A stretch of DNA of 64,000 bases from Arsenophonus sp052174455 (GTDB lineage Bacteria > Pseudomonadota > Gammaproteobacteria > Enterobacterales > Enterobacteriaceae). Positions 32,100 to 43,223 of this stretch are shown piece by piece. Each line of letters opens with the position of its first letter. Within the stretch, counting starts at the first letter, position 1. The notes under the pieces are model-generated. The model searched no databases, was not told the DNA's origin, and worked only from the letters and a program-made list of their open reading frames with translations. A program made the position numbers and the translations under genes. The stretch is taken from contig JBQMRP010000071.1 in the NCBI GenBank assembly GCA_052174455.1, forward strand, positions 62,001-126,000, in the 5' to 3' direction.

Positions 32100-32375
32100 A
32101 CCTTTTTTAGCGAGTATGAAATTAGTCACTATTGAATAATAAGCCTTAATAATTAGATAGTATTGGTATGAATTCTACATTTAAAATATGAACAGTTATA
32201 TCAAACAATTAAAAGGATAGTTAATTTGATCTATGGTGTAGGGTTTTTTATTTATTGAAATATCTGCCCTGAAATAGGTTATTTAAAACCACAACAATTG
32301 AAATGTAGACGTGCCTATAAATCTCTCTGCGAACAAAGTAACAATTTTTGCTATCATAACCCAGAAATCCATATA
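32100..32375 (+). mobile_element. IS1595-family 3' fragment
   Basis: Matches the 3' quarter of the copies at 5340 and 10545 (the part after the second catalytic region, through the Y-L-x-N-Y-L-A-W-like tail). It may be the missing end of the element whose 5' half is at 27770-28245. Confidence 0.68.
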
Positions 32376-32527
32376 TTTTAATTTTATTAACTTAATGAAA
32401 GTAAAGAATATTTTTTATTTATTTTTTTGTCAATTAAAGTCAAAAAAGATGTAGATTTTGCTTCCACCGCTAACGTTTATCACTGATAATGTATTGAATT
32501 CATATTCAACAAATTGGCTTAAGGTTT

Positions 32528-34018
32528 ATGCTACATTTATTTACTGGATTGGATTTTTACACTGGTCTCTTATTAACACTAGCGCTATTATTTGTGCTAT
32601 TTTACGAAGCAATTAATGGTTTTCATGATACCGCAAATGCAGTAGTAACGGTTATTTATACTCGAGCGATGCGAGCTCAATTTGCAGTTGTTATGGCTGG
32701 CGGTTTTAATTTTTTTGGTGTTATTTTAGGTGGCTTGAGTGTTGCTTATGCTATTGTGCATTTGTTGCCAACAGATCTTCTGCTTAATGTAAGTTCTGCT
32801 CATGGACTGGCAATGGTTTTTTCTATGCTGTTAGCGGCTATTATTTGGAATTTGGGTACCTGGTATTTAGGGTTACCGGCTTCTAGTTCACATACATTAA
32901 TAGGCGCCATTATTGGTGTTGGTTTAACCAATGCATTAGTGACCGACTCCTCTATAGTGGAGGCATTAAACATTCCAAAAGTTATTGAAATTTTTCTTTC
33001 TCTCATTCTCTCTCCTGCTATTGGTTTTATTGTAGCTGGATTGTTGATTTTCTTTTTACGCCGTTATTGGAGCGGTACGAAAAAACGTCGTCGTGTTCAT
33101 TTAACACCAGCTGAGCGAGAGAAGAAAAATGGTAAAAAGAAACCCCCTTTCTGGACACGTACTGCATTGATTTTATCTGCCGTTGGCGTTAGTTTTTCCC
33201 ATGGTGCTAATGATGGTCAGAAGGGTATTGGTCTTATTATGCTGGTGTTAATCGGAGTAACACCTGCCAGATTTGTGCTTAATATGAATGCTAATGGTTA
33301 TAATATAACGCGTACCTATGACGCGATGGTGCATCTACAACATTATTATGAAGAGCATCAGTCAGTGGTAAAATATATTGTTAATATGTCGTCACGATAT
33401 AAGTCAGAATTGAAAATTTCAGATGAGAAATTTCATTGTGATAATTCACGTCCTATTATTGTATTAAAACAGACATCACTGATTTTAGCGGATATTCAAA
33501 GTTATTCCGTATTAAAACCTGAGCAGCGTAATCAAATGCGTCGATTATTAATGTGTTTATCCGATACAGCATTAAATGTAGCTAAACTATCAGAAACATC
33601 CTCTTCGGATGCACGTTTTCTGCGTAACTTGAGTGATGATTTACTTAATACAGTGGAGTATGCACCACTGTGGATTATTATTGCCGTTGCTTTAGCGCTT
33701 TCTGTAGGGACTATGATTGGTTGGAAACGTATTTCCATAACAATAGGTGAAAAGATTGGTAAAAAATGTATGACTTATGCACAAGGTGTTTCTGCTCAAG
33801 TTACTGCTGCAGTTTCCATTGGTATTGCAAGTTATACTGGTATGCCTGTATCAACAATGCAAGTTTTATCTTCCGCTGTAGCAGGAACAATGGTTGTTGA
33901 TGGTGGTGGTGTACAAGTTAAAACAATTAAAAGTATATTACTAGCTTGGTTATTTACATTGCCTATTTCTATTATACTTTCTGGTTTGTTTTACTGGATA
34001 TCATTAAAACTTATATAG
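32528..34018 (+). CDS. pitA: Low-affinity inorganic phosphate transporter
   Basis: Inner-membrane symporter for metal-phosphate, of the PiT family. The 496 residues are close to E. coli PitA (499). Two halves of membrane helices (about 1-180 and 380-496) flank a large loop. The repeated PiT signature is seen as E-A-I-N-G-F-H-D-T-A-N-A-V near residue 27-39 and S-F-S-H-G-A-N-D-G-Q-K-G-I-G near 222-235. An AAGG ribosome site lies 5 bases before the ATG. It stands alone between insertion-sequence remnants and is followed after 12 bases by a very long hairpin. Being the only phosphate transporter visible here, it may be the main one kept (inference). Confidence 0.96.
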   Translation: MLHLFTGLDFYTGLLLTLALLFVLFYEAINGFHDTANAVVTVIYTRAMRAQFAVVMAGGFNFFGVILGGLSVAYAIVHLLPTDLLLNVSSAHGLAMVFSMLLAAIIWNLGTWYLGLPASSSHTLIGAIIGVGLTNALVTDSSIVEALNIPKVIEIFLSLILSPAIGFIVAGLLIFFLRRYWSGTKKRRRVHLTPAEREKKNGKKKPPFWTRTALILSAVGVSFSHGANDGQKGIGLIMLVLIGVTPARFVLNMNANGYNITRTYDAMVHLQHYYEEHQSVVKYIVNMSSRYKSELKISDEKFHCDNSRPIIVLKQTSLILADIQSYSVLKPEQRNQMRRLLMCLSDTALNVAKLSETSSSDARFLRNLSDDLLNTVEYAPLWIIIAVALALSVGTMIGWKRISITIGEKIGKKCMTYAQGVSAQVTAAVSIGIASYTGMPVSTMQVLSSAVAGTMVVDGGGVQVKTIKSILLAWLFTLPISIILSGLFYWISLKLI

Positions 34019-34030
34019 ATATGTCAGAGA

Positions 34031-34089
34031 CATTCAATAAACAAAATAGTGATGCTTAAATTAGGCATCACTATTTTGTTTATTGAATG
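34031..34089 (+). terminator. 25-bp perfect hairpin after pitA
   Basis: Bases 34031-34055 pair exactly with 34065-34089 around a 9-base loop, starting 12 bases after the pitA stop. The 3' arm is U-rich but no T run follows, so this could be a strong terminator, a 3'-end stabilising stem, or both. Such length and perfection are unusual in AT-rich decayed DNA. Confidence 0.7.
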
Positions 34090-34275
34090 AGATATAATCT
34101 CATAACATTTGAATGTTATTTAAGTTTATTAATATCATTAAATTGGATATTATAAACTTATAAAAATATTAATACATAGTCGACTAATTAACATAAATTA
34201 TTTACGAATGTGTTCAGCGCATAGAATAATTTCTGGGTTGTTATGATTAGTATATTGCTTAGTGCTGATGTAACG

Positions 34276-35690
34276 AAGAATTATACTTATCTCTAGTCTA
34301 TTGAGTTTTTTTTGGTTGGTACTGGTGTTTGTATCCTTGCTAGTTGATTTTCTAGATGATTTCAACAACAGAGATATTATATGCTATGAAAAGTCTACCA
34401 TAAGGTATCCGTGAAACTAGATGTTAACTGCAATCCATTGCAGGAATTTATCCGTAATGCTGATAGGGTAGATGATAGACACCTCTATTTGCGGCTGATA
34501 TCAAATCCCATGCTGCGATGACCTTGATCATCACCGCCTTACTTAACGAGGTCTTATTCTGTCAACCGTAACGGTTATTTGCCGAAGCGAACCATATAAA
34601 CTATTATTGGTGATGTTGAGATTAAAGTGTTTAAGGTCAGGAATTGCAGCAGCAACAGAATATGCTTCAAGAGCTAATTGTTATCGCCTTATCTGAAATA
34701 TGAAAAAGTATCGAAGAGTTTAGCATGGTTTTTTTACAGATATCCACCGATAATTTTCACAAAGCCATTAAAGATAATTCTTGATAAAAAGCACATATTC
34801 TCCTATCCTGTTCTAGTGTACCATCAGCATATTGAAACAGTAATGATTTTAAGAACGCAGCCATTGGTGCCAGCATGATTTAAGCGATACGATCTACGTT
34901 TATTACTTGGCGGAAAACATATGCCGTCCTGTCAGGCAAGCTAATCACCTTTCTCTTCTGATTATAATTGATGTTACTGTGATTAAACGTAAGGAGCTAC
35001 CTGTAATCTAAAATGTTTATCGAGAGTCAGCCAACAAGCTTGGATCTAACTTCTCAATGACCTATTAGCACGTGACTTAATTGTATCTCCATTCTCTTCC
35101 TTCTGGAAGAGGGGCGGTCTACTTGGTTTTGAATACAATGGTAAAAAAATATTCCAGGACATGTAGCACTAATACTGTTGGGTACACAAATAACTAATGT
35201 TCTACCTTTGCTTCCAAAAGGTAGTTAATACCAAAAGTTAAGGTGAGTTGCGGGAAGGGTGTCTGGCTAGCAAAGAGCCGCGATGCTGCTGATAAAGCCC
35301 TTGATATTTTGTTGGCAAAGTTATCAGTGAAGTATCCTGTAACGATCAAGAAGTTGGAGAAAAAATGGAAAGAATGATTCGGATTCTATGACGTCCCGTC
35401 GATGCAGCAGTAGGAATCAAATAAGAACAATGAATCCAATTGAATTGGATTTTGCAATAGTGAGGCTACGAAGTTGATGTGTGAAGCAGTATAATTCGAA
35501 AAAACAACCCTTTCAATACTATTTAACTTGTTCCCGTTTGCTAATAAAAGCTGAAAGTTACTAAAGGGATTTGCCTGTTTGACCTTGATGATGAGCAATG
35601 TACAACTTAAGGATGGAGAATAGAATTACGAAGTATCAGAGTGAAATGTAACCTGACCGGCTATATACCTATTTACTAATAACTCTATAA
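34276..35690 (+). mobile_element. Degenerate IS256-family insertion sequence
   Basis: Plus-strand copy, nearly full length. Near 35426-35465 it preserves M-N-P-I-E-L-D-F-A-I-V-R, the clearest example of the C-terminal IS256-family motif (N-P-I-E-S-T-F-A-T-V-R) in the window. Its end abuts the ptrA remnant. Confidence 0.8.
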
Positions 35691-35714
35691 AAAAAGCACT
35701 TTTAACGGAAATGA

Positions 35715-36025
35715 AACAGCCTCCCTATTTTTTTACAAACTTTTTACGAAGAGGTAGAGCTTTTATTAGCTGATTTCTCACATAAAAATTTGCTTTTGAT
35801 AATAGAAAATTTATTAAAGTGTTGAAAAGCAGTTAAATAGGAAGATTTATTAACTTTTTATAAAAATGTTGCCTTGAATAAACTGTTTAGTTTCTATTCC
35901 AGAAATTATTCCCAAAGATGTTAATAAAAAGGATTATGATCAGTTGAAAGAATGAATCACTGTATTAGACTGTATCTGAATTATAAAAGATTTTTCAATT
36001 GAATAAATAGTAAATCAGTAATAAG
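35715..36025 (+). pseudogene. ptrA: ptrA (pitrilysin) C-terminal remnant
   Basis: About 300 bases directly before the recB remnant encode, with a frameshift, D-F-S-H-K-N, then F-D-N-R-K-F-I-K-V-L-K-S and later Y-D-Q-L-K-E-x-I-T-V-L-D-C-I. This pattern is like the C-terminus of periplasmic protease III (the F-D-S-R-x-K-x-I-x-x-L-K and W-K-V-W-E-N-V-S-A-L segments of E. coli). ptrA lies immediately upstream of recB in E. coli, which supports the call. The rest was removed at the IS256 junction. Confidence 0.6.
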
Positions 36026-36029
36026 CGAA

Positions 36030-39000
36030 TACAAGTTTACAAGTTCTATCTTTAATTATTTACCTCTCTATAATTAGAGATTAATAGAGCTTTTAGCAGG
36101 AACAAAAAACCTATATAATAGCTTTACTCTATTTGTGATTGCTATTAGGTATTGAAAAAAAATGCATCTTCTCGTCAATTTAAGTGTTAAAGAGATTTAA
36201 CTGGTCATTTTTATTGAAGTGATAACCGATGAACTACGATCAGGTATTCACTCTAACGTTTATTAGATGAGAATGGTTTGTATTAGAGATGGTGTATTAG
36301 TTTTGATGAAATTCAATATTTTGAATTTTATAATCTTATCTTTTAGATAAATTAGATAAAAAGATAGTTATTCAATAGTTACTTGCTGTTGAACATCAAA
36401 TGGATTAGGTGAGGATTTATACCATCCATGGTTTTTGTTAAGATATCTTGATGTAGAATGCTTTTGAAGCATTTATCCTGTTTGAGTATTAATAATAAGA
36501 TAAGAATACTTTACAGAAATAGAATTGTTCTGATTTTTAGCGCTAGAACTGATAACCATTGAATTATTCTATATCGAATATTATAGTTGAGAATTGGAGT
36601 AATCTAGAATCACTTTTAACTGAAATAAAGACTTATTTACAAGGCGATATTTCAATTTTATTAATCAACTCATTGAAATTCAATCAATAAAGCATCATTA
36701 AACCCTAATTAACACGATAAAAATAAGAGTTTTGTTCTATTTAAATTTAGCAAGCTTCATTAATTTAATTATTGATTCTGTTATTAATAAACATAGTTAT
36801 AGTCGCTGTAATTTAGTGAGTTTGTTAAAAGTGCTAATTAGTTATGGCGCGATCACTAAACAGTAAATTATAAAATATCTAAAGAACTAGCACATTTTAA
36901 CAATTCTAATTGATAGATAAAACATCGTCGGTAATGTACCCCTATAACATAAGATTTTTCTTCTAGCGATAATTTTTTCAATAATCATGCGTATTAGGCG
37001 ATCTTATTATTTTGAAACTGATTATTAATTTTCACTAAACAATCATTAAGGAAGAAAATAATGTGTAGAGATTAGATTTGATGATTTATTAAATCATTTA
37101 GATTAGGTGTTGCATGCAGAAAGTGAAAAGCGATTAGCTAACATGATCTGCAATCGGTTACTAGGATGTGTTATAGTTGGTGAGTTTTCAAGATGCTGCT
37201 CTGCAGCAATATCAATGTTTTTAACTATTTATCAACGAAAAAAATTTTAGCTTGTTATTTATTTGTGAGTTAATAAACTATTTATATTTTTTATGAAGCG
37301 AATATTTTTACTTATCTTAAGTTAAAGATAAGATCGAATTATATTAATATTTTTATATTAATTCAACTTATTCACCAAGAATGGTTGGTGTCTGTTAATC
37401 AATTATTTAGTCGGGAAGAAAACTGTTTTATTTGAGCAAATGCTGTTTGAAATAGCTAATTTAGCCTCTTCAAATCAGAATTTAACATTTATTCATAAAA
37501 CAGTAAAATTATCAGATTTAAATTTTTGTTATTTAGACAAAGAAACTGTTTCAATCTTGAGTTATCCAACAAACGATAATTTACAGAGTCTTACTCAGAT
37601 TTTTAATTGCCTTAAAGAGGTCGAGAATGGAATAACCTGGTTATATCAAGGTGATGTTAAATAATTGGTAATGACTGTGGATATTATAGTGTTAATCAAA
37701 AGTCCGTCATGAAGCAATAATGATAAGAAAAGCATTAATTAAATTTAATATTTCGTCAGTTTTTTTAATCAAGAAAGAGTTTTTTTACTGATGAAGCGCG
37801 CGATATGTAGTGGTTATTAAAAGCCGTGTTTTATCAGAAAAGCTGAGCATGCTGAGTTGTGCGTTACCTGTTTATTTAATTGGGCCAAGTGCAGAAGATA
37901 TTAAGTAATTAAATCAAGATGAAAATAAGTAGGAAAATATAGATGAAGAGTTTCCTAGTTATTTATTGATTTTGATAACAATAATAGTAGGTAATATGTA
38001 TTACTAGTTATTAAGCTTAACTGATGGATTGCTGAAAATATACTAATAGATCATATAGATGATGAAATTGCTTGATGGATCTGATGCATTTGAATGAATT
38101 ATTGTAAAAATCTGAATTATAAATTAAAAAGTGAGTACGCTCTAGTTCTCTGGTTAGATCAGTAGATTGATCAATCAGATCCTTTAGTAGAAAATTAGAA
38201 AATATATTTAGAAAGTAATAGTCTCTTGATTTGTATTATTATGATCTTTAAATCTAAAGCTTTAGAATATCTGATTATTTGATTACTTTTTTCTGTTAAT
38301 TTTTGCAGTAAAATTGCTCAACTTTTCATAATTGTGACATTTTTTAAAAATGTCTTGATCTAATTCAACAAAAAGAGAATAGCAAAATAGTTAATGAAGA
38401 GCGTTTATTTGAATATTTGACTTTACTATATCTTACACTAATGCATTTAGTTTATTATTATAGTCTTCCTTAACCCTATTAAAAATGTTGGTCTAGTGCA
38501 AAAAGTGTGCGATACTGGTTTGCATCAAAGCGGATTAGATTGCTTATGTGAAATAAGTACTCAGATAATGCAGATTTATTAGGTAATTCTTTAAGGACGT
38601 TAGTAAGTAAAAGTATTACTATCATACCTATTAATAATATTAATTTATCTCTTTGGTACATTAAGGAGAATAAATTTGTGAAATTATTGACTTGAAATTT
38701 ACAGGTAGATCTAAAATACCTGGAGGGTTATTAGTTATTCAGGATTATCATATTCATGATATGAACTCATTAGTTGATAAGTGTTCAATGCTAGTGATAT
38801 AAATATTGATATTGCGATAGAATCTTTGGTACCTAAAATAGATGCTGATGTGCAATTAAACAGCTTATTGGTTTAAGGTGAAAGATCAATATAAGGAGGT
38901 GTTCATATTGTTTCTTAAGGTGGCGCAGTAGAATCTTTTTGTTATATTTCCTGTTAGGATTACTCGTATTTAATCAACATCTATAAGAGTCTTATATAGC

Positions 39001-39621
39001 TAAAATTAAAATAATTTGATTTTTCTGATGATTAGATCCCGGTGCTTAAAATGTGGCTAACAAATATTTTTATACCTATTTACTTATTGATAATTTTACT
39101 GATCAAAGATCAGATCTAATATCAATTAAATAAAAATTTTTAATAGAAAAATATTATCGCAATCTGCATTAGACAATGCAGCCAATCAATATATGAGATT
39201 TTATCTCAAACGTTGCCAATCACTTAGTTTTGATACAGTAATAGGTATTTTAAAAAATTATATTGATTGGTTTTTTTCTACCAAGAAAAAATATTTGCTT
39301 AATTATAAATCAAGTTAATTATGGGAAAATGGTTTGGTATATGTATATAAGTAGAAAGGTAATACGGATTACCATGATTGATAATGGATATGATTTACAG
39401 TATTAAATTTATATACTAGCTATTCATCATTTTACAAAATTATTTACCTAATAATGATTACAGAAATATTTTAATGGTATTATCTATATTATCTATATTT
39501 TTTACTTCTGGTTGGATATTAAAAATCTTAATTATAATATTAATTATATACTATTACAACTTATAGGTTTAGTAAATAAGATAGATGAATTATTTAATGT
39601 AACTAATCAAGGTAATGGATA
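36030..39621 (+). pseudogene. recB: recB remnant, full length but thoroughly decayed
   Basis: RecB is the helicase-nuclease subunit of RecBCD. Readable pieces include the start of the helicase near 36080-36150 (K-T-Y-I-I-A-L-L-Y-L, the Walker A region with G-T-G-K lost) and a block like I-L-V-V-T-F-T near 36200-36260. The nuclease domain survives as D-Y-H-D ... Y-D-L-Q-Y near 39360-39400, then H-H-F-T-K-L-F-T and Y-F-N-G-I-I-Y near 39425-39490. The C-terminus I-D-E-L-F-N-V-T-N ends in a stop overlapping the recD start. The span (about 3.59 kb) equals the expected gene length, so decay was by point changes, not by large deletion. Stops occur in all frames. Confidence 0.85.
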
Positions 39622-41460
39622 ATGATAAGTTTACTAAAACGAGCTGTTAAGCTTAATTTGTTTAGTTATTTAGATATACAGCTTGCTATTCGGTTAGCTG
39701 ATGATAAAAATCCATTATTATTATTAATATTTGCAATATTGAGTGCTGAAACTCAAGCAGGGCATGTTTGCTTATTTATTGATGAACTTAAACTAGGATA
39801 TTTATTTGAAGGTAAACAGGCTGAAATAGCTTTTATGCTTTGGAAAAAAGCGGGAGAACCGGATAATAGCAGGATTTATATTGAACTTAAACAATGTAAT
39901 GCTGTTTGTGATGCATCGCAAACAGCAGCAAAACCATTAGTGTTATCAGATAATAAACTTTATTTTCAACGAATGTGGGCTGATGAAGGGTTAGTGGCTG
40001 ATTTTTTTTCTCGTTATTTATTAAAGACTGTTGATGAAAAGCGTTTAGCGACTATTTTAACACGTTTCTTTACGTCCTCGAAAAAACAAAATTGGCAAAA
40101 AATAGCTGTTGCAGTTGCAGTAACCAGTCGGATTTCTGTTATTTCTGGTGGGCCGGGTACAGGTAAAACTACAACGGTAACATATTTATTAGCTACTTTA
40201 GCCCAATTAAGTGATAAAAAGCTAATCATTCAGCTAGCTGCACCGACAGGAAAAGCGGCGGCTAGATTAACAGAATCGTTAAGTAATGCATTATTAAAAC
40301 TAAATTTATCTGCTGATGAGTATGCGATTATGCCAAAACAAGCGCAGACTGTGCATCGGTTATTAGGCGCTAAATCCAATAGTCAGTTATTAGGTTATCA
40401 TAAAGACAATTTACTCTTATTAGATGTTTTAATAATTGATGAAGCATCGATGATTGATCTGCCAATGATGGCAAGATTAATTGAAGCTCTACCTGGGCAC
40501 GCACGTGTTATTTTACTAGGTGATAAAGATCAATTAGCTTCTCTTGAACCGGGTGCTGTCCTCGGCGATCTTTGTCGTTTTTCAGAATTAGGATACAGTC
40601 GAGAAAGAGCGGCGCAATTGACTAAAATCACAGGCTGTAACTTATCTGATTTTATCTCGAATGATGGGCCAAAGATAAAAGATAGTATTTGCTTATTACG
40701 AAAGAGTTACCGTTTTGATTCCAAATCAGAAATTGGGCTACTTGCTACTGCAAGTAATCAAGGTAACATTAGAAATATTGAGCAATTATTAACACAACAA
40801 AACGCAGATATTACTTTTCATTCAATTAATTCGCCTGAAAAATATACTCAATTGCTTTTTGATACTGCTGAATGCTACCATTGCTATTTGGATATGATAA
40901 AAACTGGTCGAGATCCTGAAGAGATCCTGAATAGTTTTAATAATTATCGCTTATTAGCTGCTTTAAGGGAAGGACCATACGGAGTTATAGAATTAAATGA
41001 TAAATTAGAACAGCTTTTATATACTCAAGGAAGTATTCGACGACCAGCTTATAGTTGGAGTAAAAACTATGAAGGTCGCCCAATTATGATTACAAAAAAT
41101 AATCGTTCGCTTGGTTTATTTAATGGTGATATTGGTATCCTGTTACAGGATGATCAGCAAGGTTTAAAAGCTTATTTTCAGTTACCTAATGGAGTAATAA
41201 AAAAAATACAACCCAGTCGTTTACCTCAGCATGAAACTGCTTTTGTTATGACGGTACATAAATCTCAAGGGTCAGAATTTAAACATGTCGCATTGATTTT
41301 AGCACCGATTTTTACCCCTGTTATTAATAGAGAACTTATTTATACCGCAATTACCAGAGCAAAAAGTCAACTGACGATTTATGCTGATTGTTATATGTTT
41401 ACTAAAATGTTAATGAAATCTACGGAACGTCGTAGCGGTTTAACTGAGCGATTACTTTAA
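39622..41460 (+). CDS. recD: Exodeoxyribonuclease V alpha subunit (5'-3' helicase)
   Basis: RecD is the fast 5'-3' SF1 helicase subunit of RecBCD. The 612 residues match E. coli (608) with no interruption. After an N-terminal domain, the Walker A G-G-P-G-T-G-K-T-T-T lies near residue 176. The Walker B L-I-I-D-E-A-S-M-I-D is near 272, G-D-K-D-Q-L-A-S-L-E-P-G near 298, R-K-S-Y-R-F near 360 and the late helicase motif T-V-H-K-S-Q-G-S-E-F near 548. All catalytic motifs are kept. The ATG overlaps the stop of the recB remnant as in E. coli, but recB itself is destroyed, so the normal partner seems absent unless another copy exists. Confidence 0.95.
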   Translation: MISLLKRAVKLNLFSYLDIQLAIRLADDKNPLLLLIFAILSAETQAGHVCLFIDELKLGYLFEGKQAEIAFMLWKKAGEPDNSRIYIELKQCNAVCDASQTAAKPLVLSDNKLYFQRMWADEGLVADFFSRYLLKTVDEKRLATILTRFFTSSKKQNWQKIAVAVAVTSRISVISGGPGTGKTTTVTYLLATLAQLSDKKLIIQLAAPTGKAAARLTESLSNALLKLNLSADEYAIMPKQAQTVHRLLGAKSNSQLLGYHKDNLLLLDVLIIDEASMIDLPMMARLIEALPGHARVILLGDKDQLASLEPGAVLGDLCRFSELGYSRERAAQLTKITGCNLSDFISNDGPKIKDSICLLRKSYRFDSKSEIGLLATASNQGNIRNIEQLLTQQNADITFHSINSPEKYTQLLFDTAECYHCYLDMIKTGRDPEEILNSFNNYRLLAALREGPYGVIELNDKLEQLLYTQGSIRRPAYSWSKNYEGRPIMITKNNRSLGLFNGDIGILLQDDQQGLKAYFQLPNGVIKKIQPSRLPQHETAFVMTVHKSQGSEFKHVALILAPIFTPVINRELIYTAITRAKSQLTIYADCYMFTKMLMKSTERRSGLTERLL

Positions 41461-41462
41461 TG

Positions 41463-41479
41463 AAAATAGAATCTATTTT
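41463..41479 (+). terminator. Possible recD terminator
   Basis: A 7-bp perfect A/U-rich stem with a 3-base loop starts 3 bases after the recD stop and is followed within a few bases by a run of seven T. Weak stem, so only a candidate. Confidence 0.4.
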
Positions 41480-41529
41480 ACTGGTTTTTTTGTTTAATAT
41501 TATTAGTAGCGAATAATAAAAGGAATTAT

Positions 41530-42795
41530 GCTTAATTTTGATGTATGGGTTTTGGAGATGCTATGAAAACCAGCTGATTGATTTCGTGAATAATTTTAAT
41601 AACAGAGAGATAATAACCATAAAAAGTCTACCCTACTATAGGTATCCGAAAAAATCAGATATTATCCTGTTCCTTTGAATGAATTTATTCATAAGAGTTA
41701 TTTGTCACAACAAACTGTATAAACTGGTATTAGTGATGTTGAGATCATAGTGCCTAGATTAGGATCGCAACGGTAATTGCGTACGTTTATAAAACTTTTA
41801 CCGCTACCTTATCTGAAGCGTACAAAAACATTAAAGAGTTTTTGCCCTTAGATAGTACTAGATGTGAAGGATTTCCACCAATAATTTTCACGAAGCTTTA
41901 TGAGCGTTTCTTTGTGAAAATCACATAGGGTTTCTCCTATCTAGGAGAGATTTAATCAGCAGAGTAAAATTGGAATGGCTTATTAAGGACACAGGGAATG
42001 TTGTTTTGCTTGATTTAAGTGATACGTGTTACGTTTATCTCATGGTCAATAGTGCTGCGTTGCCAGGCAAGTAGATCGTCTTTGCCTACTACTTTATTTA
42101 TCAAGATCACTGCATAGATGTAAGAATCTCCTTTTGGTCGAAGATTCTTATCAGAAGTTAAAGCGCACTGAACCTAACTTCTAATTCCCTGTAAGGGGGC
42201 GCAGTGGACTTAATCACATCTCTAAGTTTGCTATGGAGAGATGGAGAGCCCTTGATTTTTGGAATCCAATAATAAAGATGTTCACGGATATGTGATACCA
42301 ATGTCCATTAGCTACACAAAATAGCTAATGTGCTATCTTCACTACGCAAAGATATTCAACACAGAAATTAAGGATAATTGCAGGAGTTATACTAACAAAG
42401 AGGTTCCGATTCTTTTAATAAAGCTCTTGATGTTTTGTTAGAAAAGTTTTTAGCGTATCATTCAGCGATGAATGAAGTTGGAAGAAAGATCGAGAAGAAT
42501 GGCTGGCATTCTATACTTCCTGTCAGAATACTGTAGCGTTAATAAGAACGACAAATCTGATTAAATCGGCTTTTGTGATAATAAATCTGTGAAGCCGACT
42601 GTAATTTAAGAAAAATAATCTTTTCAATGGTATTTAAGCTCCTTCTGTCTGCTCAGAAAAACTGAAACAGACTAAAGTAATTGACTTACTGACCATGGTG
42701 CTAAACAATATTCAATTTAAGGATGAAGAGTAGATTTATAAAATTTTAAAGTGGAGGTTTTGCCCTGACCATCCATACACTATTTATTAATAACT
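41530..42795 (+). mobile_element. Degenerate IS256-family insertion sequence
   Basis: Plus-strand copy. Near 42545-42575 the reading R-T-T-N-L-I-K-S-A-F preserves the family's R-T-T-N-P-I-E-S-T-F motif with substitutions. Its end abuts a minus-strand fragment of the same family. Confidence 0.78.
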
Positions 42796-42799
42796 CATC

Positions 42800-43035
42800 T
42801 TCTTGCAGTATCATAATTTCAAGCTCATTTTCAATAGCGGTACTATCAGTTGGCTACTAATATTACGGATGAGTTCATGCAAAGGATCAGAATAATATCT
42901 CATTTACAGATCTCTGTAAGATAGACTTTCATAGCATATCATCTCATCTTTCTTCTGATTGATTTCATGAATAAAATCAATCAGAAGGATATCAGCATTT
43001 CCGAAAACCCATATACAAAAATGAGCATAAGTTAA
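42800..43035 (-). mobile_element. IS256-family 5' end fragment
   Basis: About 235 bases match the 5' end (high-coordinate end) of the minus-strand copies, for example 44970-45165. It faces the end of the preceding plus-strand copy, giving an inverted arrangement. Confidence 0.65.
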
Positions 43036-43181
43036 TAACTATTATTAAATATAAAAATTTTGATATTTTATTTTTAATTAAAATTAAACTAACGATTAAC
43101 TAAAAATACGATAGTAATTATCAATGATAAATATTTAGTTTGTTAGGATTATTCTTTAATATTCTTAAATAATAGGATAAA

Positions 43182-43223
43182 ATGTGTATAGTTATTCGTT
43201 TTTTAGTAAAAATAACTTTATGA
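43182..43223 (+). CDS. Short upstream frame overlapping coaD (13 codons)
   Basis: An ATG with AGGA about 5 bases upstream opens a 13-codon frame whose TGA overlaps the coaD ATG in an ATGA junction. The coaD start itself has no visible ribosome site, so the short frame could act by translational coupling. It may instead be the last trace of a decayed upstream gene. There is no evidence that the peptide has a function. Confidence 0.3.
   Translation: MCIVIRFLVKITL

Noticed and set aside
37440..37664. 74-codon plus-strand open frame
   Set aside because: It lies within the span of the recB remnant and is best seen as a short surviving piece of that gene's frame.
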